From assembly GCF_029784165.1 (NCBI RefSeq), contig NC_073695.1:245370089-245434088 (forward strand): a DNA stretch of 64,000 bases. The letters are read 5' to 3'. This DNA comes from Wyeomyia smithii (taxonomy: Eukaryota > Arthropoda > Insecta > Diptera > Culicidae). The position numbers and the translations under genes were made by a program. This document shows, piece by piece, positions 36,401 through 48,400 of the stretch. The notes beneath the pieces were generated by a model. That model saw nothing but the letters and a program-made list of their open reading frames with translations. It did not search any database and was not told the origin of the DNA. The number at the start of each line of letters is the position of its first letter. The stretch's first letter is position 1.

Positions 36401-39400
36401 GTGTTCTGCCACAAACGGTGACATATCAACACTATTACATATATTTTTTGAAATTTTTAATTCATCAGAAGATAGTAATTGCTTCCGCAGTTAAGTGAAT
36501 ATAATTGTAGGAATATGAAAATATTGTTTGACATTTTTTCTAATTTTTACACATTAGTAAGCCTGTGTAGTTCATTCGTACTATCTCAAACAATAGTTTG
36601 TTTTTGTTACATAAATTTAACCGTAAAAGAATTTCTGATCGATTGATGCCAAAACCTCGAAAACCTGATTATAGATGACTGCAAAATAAGCGCTCAAAAC
36701 CTGACCACTTTCCTCTGGTTTTCCCTGGTTGAATTACTAGATTTTCAAATTCAGGGGCCTAACTTCGATATAGACGTTAGTCAACGTCAAAAAAATATTC
36801 CATTGAAGCAAATAGTAGAGGGAATTGCAACGCTTCTTTTACAAAACTTCTGTAACAAAATTTCGAGGCTCCAAAAGGTACCAGTTTCCGATTATTCTCG
36901 TCCAGAATTCCAGCCATTTTAGTATTTTGCAGTAGCCATTTATTACTAACAGCCACCAGCATAACGGGTGAAACCGGCACGAGATGACCGGTACTATTTT
37001 GTCTTTCCTCCTTTCAGCTGCTAACACCTAGCGCTGTCGTGAAATTAACATCAACATAAACATGCATTTTTGCAAGGTTTTTTTTCCGCTAGCAACAGCA
37101 ATTGTAAAACATAAAATTCAACTAACCGCTTCTATTATAAAACTGCGAGGCACCAAAAGGTGCCAGTTGCCGATTTCTTGTTTACTGGTTTCCGTCCAGA
37201 ATTCCAGCCATTTTAGTATTTTGCAGTAGCCACCAGCATCACGGGTCAAACCGGCACGAGATGACCGGTACTATTTTGTTTTTCCTCCTTTTAGCTGCTA
37301 ACACCGAGCGTCCGTATGTACCCGGTACGGTTTAATAATGAAACTGATGGGGTGAAATGTTCGAACGATACGTTTTATACCAAGGCTTCGTCAGATAATT
37401 AGAAAGAGAGAGGGGCTACATAGATGATGGAATGGTAGAGACAAATGTTTCTTGAAAGCTGCGCCGGCCGCTGTCATAATATTAACACCAACACAAACAT
37501 GCATTTTTGCAAGGTTTTTTCCGCTAGCAGCAGCATTTGGTAAAACAGAAAATTCAATTAGCCGCTTCTGTACCAAAATTTCGAGGCACCAAAAGGTGCC
37601 AGTTGCCGATTATAGTTTCCTGGTTAGTCCGTCCAGAATTCCAGCCATTTAAGTGTTTTGCAGTAGCCATTTACTACTAAAGCCACCAGCATAACGGATG
37701 AAACTGGCACGAGATGACCGGTACTATTTTGTATTTCCTCCTTTCAGCTGCTATCACCTAGCGTCCGCATGTCACTGGTGCGGTTTTGGAATCAGAATGA
37801 TGGGGCGCCGGCCGCTGTCGTAAAATTAACACCAACAAAAAGATGCATATTTGCAAGGTTTTTTCCGCTAGCAGCAGCATAAACATCGGAAACAGAAAGT
37901 GACAACAACAATAACAACAAAGTCAGATCGATTGTATCCGTTAGTGTCGACTGTGCTTGGGAAGAGAGGTAGTGATTGGCTGCGCGGTATGATTTAGACA
38001 ATCGATATTAATTACCAATTTTTCAATAGTGTATCTCAAACAATAGTTTGTTTTTGTTACATAAATTTAACCGTAAAAAAATTTCTGATCGATTGATGCC
38101 AAAACCTCGAAAACCTGATTATAGATGACTGCAAAATAAGCGCTCAAAACCTGACCACTTTTCTCTGGTTTTCCCTGGTTGAATTACTAGATTTTCAAAT
38201 TCAGGGGCCTAACTTCGATATAGACGTTAGTCAACGTCAAAAACGGAACGAATGTTTGAATAATAAAAAATTCGCAGTGATTTTTTCTTGTATGGACTTC
38301 CTCACTGCGACCAGAATCGTAGATCTATCTGAGATATGCCCGGGTGTGTGCTGTATCCCGCACTTCTGTTATTAGCAACACCGCTATTGAGAAGTGGCAT
38401 AAATAATAAATTATTGTTTTATCAGTGCTTGTGTGTAATGTGATACTCTTCCTTTACACGCTTACTGTTCTACTATACCGATACTCGTTCCTCTTGCCAA
38501 ATATCACCAATTATAATTCCCTGGAGAAGTGTCGTAGTGCGTCCTTCTTGCCCGTTTTATTAATAAGAGGGGCTTATGTATTGTTAAGAGAAAGTCACGC
38601 AAAGGTGTTACGCTTAAAAACATGGGTCTATCCTTCCTCTTTCATGGGTGTAAATACCATTTTCATAAATAAATAGTTAACTCTTTCATTGAAAGAAATG
38701 TTGCATGTTTCTATTCACCCCGCAATGGAATGAATAGTAACTCTTATCAGTCGACTGGGTTTTTCTTGTTCTGATGGAAGATTCGCATTTTATTTTGGAG
38801 AAAAAAGAACAATTGCATCAGCTTTATTGATATGGGATGCAAAAAAAAAACGTTGAAAATAATTTAAATAGCGGAAATGTAGAACTGGAATCTTGTTCCG
38901 TTTTTTCGGGTTGCTGATGTCGTTGTCAATTCATTGTCAAGCATCACGCAGCAAATAAATCTGACTTTCGTCAAGTTTAAGGCGGCTAATAGCTTGATTG
39001 TCGGGTGGATTGGGTGGATTGGGCAGCTAAAGAAGTTGATTCCATATTTCGCGGCCGCTTGGCGGAGAGACAGTTATTTCTACGTAACATTCTTGTAGCT
39101 TTTCAACCTTTTTGTTTGTAAGTCCTGACCGAGATGGGCTGAGAATGTATAAAGCAATTTTCAGGCATCATTTTACATAAGAAATATGATTGCATTTTTT
39201 AAAAATACTTGTTTCTGAGTAAAAATATTTGCTATGGCGTTGTTTCTATTCGCCCCGTAAATTGGTAAACCAGGAGTTTTCCGTGAAATATAATTAAAAG
39301 GTTGATAAATACCTAACATATATTCTCAAATTCACTGTAAAAACTTGAAATGTTTTACTATCGACCTAGTACAGCTCACGAAAAAGCTCGGAGAGGAACA

Positions 39401-42400
39401 TAATGGCTTCCATAGGCAAAGTTTTTTAGCACTCGGAAACGCTCTGAACTTGAGCCTCCATTTTGTAATTTTTTTAGAAAACTGATAGTAGTGCTTCTAA
39501 CCCATGCATGGGTTTGATTTGATGGGCTTGTTTACTATTGAACTACCAGAGAAAAATTTTCTAAATGATTTTTGAATGTTATCAAAAATTTGTAATAAAA
39601 TTTTTCAAGTTGTTTTTTTTTCCTGTACGGACTTTCTCACTGCGACCAGAATCGTAGATCTACTGTTAGATATGCCCGGGTGTCTGCTGTATCCCGCACT
39701 TCTGTTAATAGCAATACCGCTTTTGAGAAGTGGCATGCTTATTATTATTGTTCATCAGTGCTTGTGTGTAATGTGATACTCTTCCTTACACGCTTACTGT
39801 TCTACTATACCGATACTCGTTCCTCATGTCAAATATCACCAATTATAATTCCCTGGAGAAGTTTCGTCGTGCGTCCTTCAAGTCAGTTTTATTGATAAGA
39901 GGGACTTATTTTTTGTTAAGAGGACGTTACGCAAAGGTGTTGTAGATTTCAGCGTAAAGGAAGGGCAACTGGTGGGGAGCCTGAGAATAAACCCATGCTT
40001 AAGTCCTTTTTGACATCGGATGGCCTGATTCTACCAAGATTCGAACCCACGACCATCCGCTTTACAAAACGGACTCTGTAACCCTGCGGCTACGCAGCTC
40101 CCTTTTTCAAACTTAGAAGTTTTGTTTCTATTCGCCCCGTTTTACGGTACTGTCGTGTAATTGAAGCAATGAAAGTTTTTTTCCGGAGTGACAACACCAT
40201 CTAGCCTTGAAACTGAAACGTTAACTATAAAAAATCAGATGTCGATGCGAACTATACTGCCTCGTCCTTGGTGACCCATGCTGCCCCAATCTTTAATTTA
40301 GTTCACGGTTGTGATATTCATGATTATTTTACATTTATTTATGGTAAAAAGCATATTATTTAGTACATTATGAGAATAACTGCTGCTGCAATAAAGGTTA
40401 GTTCAAATTATATAGCGTACGACAAGAGATCACGTTTTTTTGAAAGTGTGAATCGCGTAAGAAACTTAGCGAAAAAATATTTTATTTATTCAAAACAAGC
40501 AATATGCAAATATGAACTATGAACACGTGATACATAGTCGAAAATACGTTACGCATCATGCAAAATTAGTGTCATCACAAAAAAATTATTTCACGCTCAA
40601 AAGAGGCACTGACCCATCTTGCCCCACCTTACCCTATATAGTTTAACGATTGCTTGGCTGGATTTTATTCGGTTTTATTTCCAAATGGTCATGTTTTTGA
40701 CGTTGACTAACGTCTATATCGAAGTTAGGCCCCTGAATTTTAAAATCTAGTAATTCAACCAGGGAAAACCAGAGAAAAGTGGTCAGGTTTTGAGCGCTTA
40801 TTTTGCAGTCATCTATAATCAGGTTTTCGAGGTTTTGGCATCAATCGATCAGAAATTTTTTTACGGTTAAATTTATGTAACAAAAACAAACTATTGTTTG
40901 AGATACACTATTGAAAAATTGGTAATTAATATCGATTGTCTAAATCATACCGCGCAGCCAATCACTACCTCTCTTCCCAAGCACAGTCGACACTAACGGA
41001 TACAATCGATCTGACTTTGTTGTTATTGTTGTTGTCACTTTCTGTTTCCGATGTTTATGCTGCTGCTAGCGGAAAAAACCTTGCAAATATGCATCTTTTT
41101 GTTGGTGTTAATTTTACGACAGCGGCCGGCGCCCCATCATTCTGATTCCAAAACCGCACCAGTGACATGCGGACGCTAGGTGATAGCAGCTGAAAGGAGG
41201 AAATACAAAATAGTACCGGTCATCTCGTGCCGGTTTCACCCGTAATGCTGGTGGCTTTAGTAGTAAATGGCTACTGCAAAACACTTAAATGGCTGGAATT
41301 CTGGACGGACTAACCAGGAAACTAGATTCGGCAACTGGCACCTTTTGGTGCCTCGAAATTTTGGTACAGAAGCGGCTAATTGAATTTTCTGTTTTACCAA
41401 ATGCTGCTGCTAGCGGAAAAAACCTTGCAAAAATGCATGTTTGTGTTGGTGTTAATATTATGACAGCGGCCGGCGCAGCTTTCAAGAAACATTTGTCTCT
41501 ACCATTCCATCATCTATGTAGCCCCTCTCTCTTTCTAATTATCTGACGAAGCCTTGGTACAAAACGTATCGTTCGAACATTTCACCCCATCAGTTTCATT
41601 ATTAAACCGTACCGGATACATACGGACGCTCGGTGTTAGCAGCTAAAAGGAGGAAAAACAAAATAGTACCGGTCATCTCGTGCCGGTTTCACCCGTGATA
41701 CTGGTGGCTACTGCAAAATACTAAAATGGCTGGAATTCTGGACGGAAACCAGTAAACAAGAAATCGGCAACTGGCACCTTTTGGTGCCTCGCAGTTTTAT
41801 AATAGAAGCGGTTAGTTGAATTTTATGTTTTACAATTGCTGTTGCTAGCGGAAAAAAAACCTTGCAAAAATGCATGTTTATGTTGATGTTAATTTCACGA
41901 CAGCGCTAGGTGTTAGCAGCTGAAAGGAGGAAAGACAAAATAGTACCGGTCATCTCGTGCCGGTTTCACCCGTTATGCTGGTGGCTGTTAGTAATAAATG
42001 GCTACTGCAAAATACTAAAATGGCTGGAATTCTGGACGAGAATAATCGGAAACTGGTACCTTTTGGAGCCTCGAAATTTTGTTACAGAAGTTTTGTAAAA
42101 GAAGCGTTGCAATTCCCTCTACTATTTGCTTCAATGGAATATTTTTTTTTTTATATAAGAATACGGTAGTCAACGTCATGCGGTCGTGTCTTGAATACCA
42201 CCCTCCTACTTTTTTTACTGGATCATAAATTTTATTATTGTTTTAACTTGTAAAACCGAATCAAGCGCATTTTTGGGTACATCAAGGTTATTGGGTTTTT
42301 AACATCAGGGGATGTGAAAATTAATATTCACCTAATACGGGTATTTTCGTTATAAGAATAACGCCTAGAGCCCGGAGATCGACTCTAAACGCTATTTTGA

Positions 42401-45400
42401 AATTCAAGAAAATGACTTCCGGTTTCCGAAAAAACTACTTAGAATAGCAGCATACCACCTAATATGGATGGTTCCGGATTCGAGATAATATCCAGAGAAC
42501 GGAAATCATGATGTTGATGTTCAAGATTATGACTTCCGGTTTCTGAAGAACAGCCTTCCAATATTAGTATTTTCGAAATCGAAACGATGCCCACAAACCA
42601 GAAATCAACTCCAGGCACAATTTTTGAGTTCAAGATGACGACTTCCGATTCCTGGAAAACAGCATAGACTGACGCCATTTTGAAATGCAAGATTGTGTCT
42701 TCTCGTAATTGATGGTAATTTAAGAAAGAAAACTATTTTGTTGTACATAATGAGTTTTTTTTGAGTCTAATGATTTCGAACGTAACTGTGGAAAGGTCTT
42801 TATCGGAGATGGATTTGATTAAAAATAGGTTGCATACGGTCATGGAGAAAGAAAGGCTGTCAATTTTGACATTTTTATGTTGTGAGTACGATATATACTG
42901 GAGGTACAAATTTATGATTTTTAAATTTAAGTTTTTCAGCGAGTAACTTTGCTAAGAGATGTTTTAAAAATTTCTGACCAATATTTGTCATGTTTTAGCT
43001 TCAAACAAAAATATTCGCAATCGAACATTTCATGAACTCAAAAAAAGTTTCTGTGCATTTTTGCATCGGTAAAAAAAATGAAAGTCCGATCCAGCAAAAC
43101 ATTTTGCATTGGAGTTTCTTTCTCATACTGTTCAATGTGAGTTTTAGGATGCACAGCCTAGCTGCAAAGAATCGAACGGATCGCAGGTTGTGGATAGCGA
43201 AACGGCCTCCAGATATGAATAATAGGTGCGAATACAATGAATTAGCACCTCAGAACCAGCAGCAAGAGTAAGTTAGGCCCTGGAGATGTGTAGTGGGCTC
43301 CACATTGTCTCCCCTAACGCCTCCTAAAGGCGAGTTGACGCCACCATAAGCGTCTCCGCCTAAAAAACGGTACCGTAAGACGGGGTGAGATTGTGTCGTA
43401 CAGGGGCGACTCGTGGCTTTGGAACCTACCTGTTTAACTACAAAATCTGAAAATCGCAGTTTGGGGAAGTAATCACAATCATGTCACGCATTTCACGCAA
43501 GTCACTCTATTTGTTACTGTTTGAAAGTGAAACTAAAAATCAATACAATATAAATATAAATTTGCGTTTGAAATATATTTTTTGTCCGGCGTCATTGTGT
43601 GCAATGCACAGGTTGCACCTAAGGACAAACGAATTGTTTATCAGCCATCCCATGGCGATAGCAACAGTCTTCTGACCCGGAAGTGATGGCTGACAAGTCA
43701 CGGATTAGATGGCACAACCTCACCCCCACTGGCCCAATCTAACCCCGGCTGACGGTACGTCTGATCTCAGGTGGGGCAAACAGCGTCTGCTTCGAAGCGA
43801 GCGGCTGAGTATGAAATGCTGTACGCAACCAGCTACACCTAAGATGGCAACCATGGTGAGGTCCACGAGCAACGAAATCAGAAATACGGAACGGATCAAT
43901 CGGAAAAACCTAGGCTACGAGCACGGAAACAGAAAACGGTAAACGATTAGAAATTGGGTACCAGGAACGTCCGATCTCGCAATAAATCGGTGCGAGCTGG
44001 CTTGCTTGCTCGAAATCAAAATCAGCGAGTTCCGTGACGTAGACCCTATTGCACACACTTCTTTCAAGTACCACATCTACTGCAGCGGAACGCGGTATTG
44101 TTGATATGTTGTTTCGTAGTTGGGACCAGTGCTTTTCAAAGGATCGCAAGTTGACTGTTAAAACACGAATGCGAACGCCTTCCGCAGTCAACTTGACTGC
44201 TCGATGTATTCAAGCGATCGCCCAGAGGAGAAACAGTCAAAGTAAAGTTGATCGTTTTTTTAATTTCTAGGTGGCGGTCATTCGCTATGACAGCGCTCGT
44301 TAATTACGTTCACTCTCCGATTATGTGTACGTGCAAGACACGAAGTGAATGAGGGCGGTTGGTATCATTCTTACTGTTTCGTTTTGCGTTTGTTTTCGTA
44401 TATGTTTTTGTATGTCGGATTGGATTGGAATAGAACTTTGAAATTTGTGTAACATATGACTAATGCATAAATCGGTACTTAGGGTAGAGCGGGAAAAGTT
44501 GGTCATTTTTGGTAAAAATGTTCAATTACTTTATACCGGTAATACAGTCATACCTCGATATAAGGCAACTTTATTTTCATTACCGCTACGTTATATCGAG
44601 TTACGTTATATCGAAGCAAATTTTTTTAATTCATGCAAGAATGTTAATGATTACTCAAAGATGCGCGAAAACCTATTTTTCATCACCTATCAGTAATTTT
44701 AAACCATTCTTAAGCCCATTTAGGACAATTTTTCAACAAGTAAAAAAAAAGTTTTTTAATTAATGCAAGACTGTTGAAATGCAAAAACGCGTGGAAACCT
44801 ATTTCCCATCACCTACCAGTAATTTGAAACCTTTCTTATGCTTTTCTTTAGAGAAAATTTCAACAAACAAAAAAAATAGTTGATGCAAGACTGTGAATTG
44901 TTACTGAAGGATGCGTGGAAACCTAATCCCATCACCCATTAGTATTTCAAAACCTTTCTTATGCCCATTTGGGACTTTCGCATTGGTTTCAAAACTTACT
45001 ACATATTTTCGAAGCAATTTATACCCCAAAAACAGTTGCTATATCATTTATATTCAATATCAAAACATCTTAAAAAGTTACGTTATATCGAGGTAAAAGT
45101 TACGTTATACCGAGTTACGTTGAATCGAGGTTGCCTTCTACCGAGGTATGGCTGTATTATGCGAAAATATGGACTACATTAAACAGCTCGCAATTTTGCG
45201 GATACACTAAAGTTTTTTTTTACGAGGAGTCACGTAGCGCGGAAAAAATCCGCTTGAAAAACGCGTAAGTTCCAAAATCCGGGTAAAAAATGGCGTTAAT
45301 TCCATTCTGCGATCTGCGTAAAACTTCACGTGAATTCCGAAGTCTGAGTAAATAAATGGGTGATTTCCAAAATTCGCGTAAAAAACGAGAAATTTCTGAA

Positions 45401-48400
45401 AACCGCGTAAATTCCAAAATCCGAGTAAAAAACCGCGTGGATTAATACCGAAATTCGGGTAAAAAAACCGTGAAAACTCTAAAATCGTAAATTGGGGTAA
45501 AAAAAACGTGTAAAATCCGAAATCCGCGTTAAAAACGCGTAAATTCTGAAATTTGCATAAAAAACAGCGTAAGTTCTGAAATCTACGAAAAATTCCGTAA
45601 TACGCGTTAAAAGGCTTCAGTGTATTTAATCTTTTTTGAGCGATTGACAGATTGGCCAATTAGCTCCTCAGGTAGGGTAGAAGTTGATCAGCGAGTGGGG
45701 TAAAGTGACAACTTTTATTTCGAAAGGACAATTCAGTTTTCCTCCACCAATGCATTAACGGCAGTCTGTAGCATTTAGGCGGAAGTCAAATCGTTTTCAG
45801 TTTTTCGCTTAGACGTTCGCAAAAGCTACTCATTATTGGATGAAAAAGTTTTACTCTCCCTTGCTTGACGAAAAGTTCACAAAGGTCGCCTTTTTTACAG
45901 TTTTTTACGCAGGTTTTTTTATGTGGTCATTTTTACGCGGTTTCCGGAAATTACGCGGTTTTTTACGAAGATTCCGGAATTTACGCGGTGTTTTTTTCTT
46001 ACGCGGATTCCGTATTTTTTCATTTCGGAATCCGGAATTTACGCGTTTTCCTTTTACGCGGCACGTATCCCCCGCGTAAAAAGCGACTTTGGTGTATACG
46101 TTGAAATTACATTGATGGTTTGAATGGTCATTTGATCAAAGAAAACATGTGTTAAATTGAAAACTCGAACCGAATTCCGCAATTCTAAAGTTTTTATGGT
46201 TTTCTGATTGTTATAGATCAGCTGAAAGAGAGTAATTTTCTGAGCAAAACGTGGTTTTTGAGAAAATTTTATCGTTGTCCTTCGTATTTTTAATTGAGTT
46301 CTTGCTCAAACCTGCTCAAAATCTGTTAATGAGTGAATTGTCATTTGAAAACGGGTGTTTATTATTCTTTATTTAAAAACCGACGGACAACGATAAACAT
46401 TTTTTTAAATCACAATTTGCACAACTGCACTTTGTTTTGTCATTTAGTTTCTTTGCTTATCTGAATCTATCACCCATATAACACAATTTTTTTTATATAA
46501 ATGATATGTGAAAATAAAACACAGTTTTTTCGATGCGTTGGTTTGATGTAATCCTCATTGACCAACTAACCCCGTAACCAACTAGCCCTGTTCTACCCTA
46601 TCTTCTTCCCCGCCGATGTTGTGAGAAGAACTATCTTACTCATAAAGCCATTACCACGTGGCTTGAATGATGACTATATTGAATATCACTCACAAACTCT
46701 ACTGCTAAGCGGTATTCGACGCAGATGATTGAAGTAAGCGTTGGTTAATTCATTACGAATGAGGTCCCGGTTAGTAAAAATTGGCACTGTAGGTGCAACA
46801 GTATACCACCAGCACATGAGCCTCAAACGTAAGAATGCTTCAAACTGATTGACTGTTTTTTCGGTCGACCATGAACGCAAACGAAAAATGGTACGTGACT
46901 GCCGACAGAAGATTGTACGGCGGACTTGAACGCCGAAGCGGCGGTCCTTTTGCGGAAAGCAACGTTGCACGCAGCTCGTTTCTTATTCGCTCTGCTTTCA
47001 ACCGTTCGTTGAAATTGAACGTGCTGCAGGTACAAGTTGAAATTGAGCGAAGGATCGCACAAAAGGAAAACGTTCAAGCGTCTTTATAGAAAAGGATTTT
47101 TCAAAGCCCTGGTTGGGATATCAGTAAACAAGAGTTATCCGGTAGAGGCCCGTAGATGATCGTATATGCGTGTCGACAAACGACAAATCCGAAGAAGTTT
47201 TATGAAAAGCAAACCTATGACGAGTGCCCAAAACACGATACGAAGTTGTCATCGGAGATGCAAACGCACAGGTTGGGAGGGAATAATTCTTCCACATTTC
47301 AATATTCGGAAACACACCTGGAGGCATCCAAATGGAGAAGCCTGCTCACAGATCGATCAGGTACTGATAGACGGTCGCGGCTTTTCAGATGTTACTGGTG
47401 TTGGGGGTCCAAGCATTGACTCTGTCCGTTAATTTGTCGTTTGTGAGATCCGCGCACGGTTGTCAAACATGCTGAAATCTCGCGCAGAGAGGATTATGCG
47501 TTTCAAAATTCCGCGATTGAAAACTGATGGCGTGGCAGAAGAATGCGTCAGAGGGCTGGATCAACTGATCGCAGAGCAGCAGGAGGAACGAATGGAAGAT
47601 ACAAATGGGCCGTGGAGTAGTATTCACTGCGCCATTGTAACGACTGCGAGAGAGATGATAGATACGACGCAAAGAGGACAGCGCTAAGGCCTGTAGTGCA
47701 CTCTTTGACCGAGCGTCAAATATTTATCACTTTTTGACAGATAAAAATTTGGTCAAAGATAATTGTTTGTCACTTTCCAATTTTAACATGGAGCAAACAC
47801 GGGCAAACAACAATCATGATGCCAAATAAATTTGACCATTATGTCAGAAGGTCAAATATTTGACCATTAGACAAAGAGTGTACTACAGGCTTAAGGATTA
47901 TGGAGCGACGGATGAGAAAAACCGTGCCAGAAGCTGCATGTTCACTGCGACTACGCGTCAAAACGAAGAAAGAGAGAGAGAAAGAGATACAGGGAGGCAA
48001 GAGCTAACAAAAATAGAGTCCACCGTCGCACATAGGAGTAAATACGTTTAAAACCTGATCAAAAGTGAAAAATTCAAAGTAAATCAACTTTGTATTGTAG
48101 TGTTTCATTTTGAAGTGTGATGTATGCTTGATCACTTGACAGCTCATCAACATCCAAAAGTTATGTTTACGGTCTTAACGAGAGGTTTGAACCGACCGCA
48201 ATTCAACAGTTTCTGGGCATGATAATGACGGTTTGATACCGTGAGCTAAAATATAACGTTCCGAAGATAAACAAGTGATTTTTGAATTAAACAACGATGG
48301 AGATTGTTAAAGAAGGTTAATCGAACAGATATGTGTACTTAGCATGTATGCTAGTCTCTCCAAATACCCAGGTGTTTGTCAAAATCAATATAATAAAACC

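Larger units (their letters stand above)
44482..46598. mobile_element. MITE with GGGTAGA ends, host for two further insertions
   Basis: Left GGGTAGAGCGGGAAAAGTTG and right, reversed, GGGTAGAACAGGGCTAGTTG are inverted, with TA at both borders. The element's own sequence is short; it contains the TA-flanked elements at 44,545-45,154 and 45,205-46,094. Confidence 0.55.
44127..47111. mobile_element. hAT- or P-like element with 8-bp duplication, itself interrupted
   Basis: Ends CAGTGCTTTTCAAAGGATC and, reversed, CAGGGCTTTGAAAAATCC are flanked by GTTGGGAC (44,119-44,126) and GTTGGGAT (47,112-47,119). The surrounding RTE sequence resumes on the far side. An 8-base duplication fits hAT or P superfamilies. 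Interior frames near 46,690-47,090 are not recognised as transposase. More than two thirds of its length is later insertions. Confidence 0.6.
43930..48051 (+). pseudogene. Third RTE-clade relic, split by nested insertions
   Basis: Plus-strand pieces in order: KLGTRNVRS (endonuclease start, near 43,955), SFKYHIYCSG (near 44,070), then after a 3-kb insertion RPVDDRICV and STNDKSEE (47,135-47,200), TYDECPKHDTK, HTWRHPNGEACSQIDQVLID, ARLSNMLKSRAERIMRF, and after another insertion ATDEKNRARSCM. These are the same motifs as in the RTE element at 3641-5866. Frameshifts and stops abound and the RT domain is absent. It is the oldest layer of a stack of insertions. Confidence 0.75.

Noticed and set aside
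40030..40102. A tRNA gene on the minus strand
   Set aside because: The tRNA-like sequence is the head of a SINE with tail and target duplication; the same head recurs at 11.6 and 52.7 kb.
36777..42169. Pairs of identical short proteins on opposite strands (for example MPVSPVMLVAVSNKWLLQNT)
   Set aside because: They come from the two arms of the inverted duplication; no start context, codon signal or family similarity supports them.
45207..46079. Long frames rich in Phe and Arg on both strands
   Set aside because: They are translations of tandem ACGCGG units in a fold-back element.
46686..47089. Protein-coding gene on either strand
   Set aside because: Overlapping frames of similar length on both strands, no recognised domain, inside a hAT-like element.
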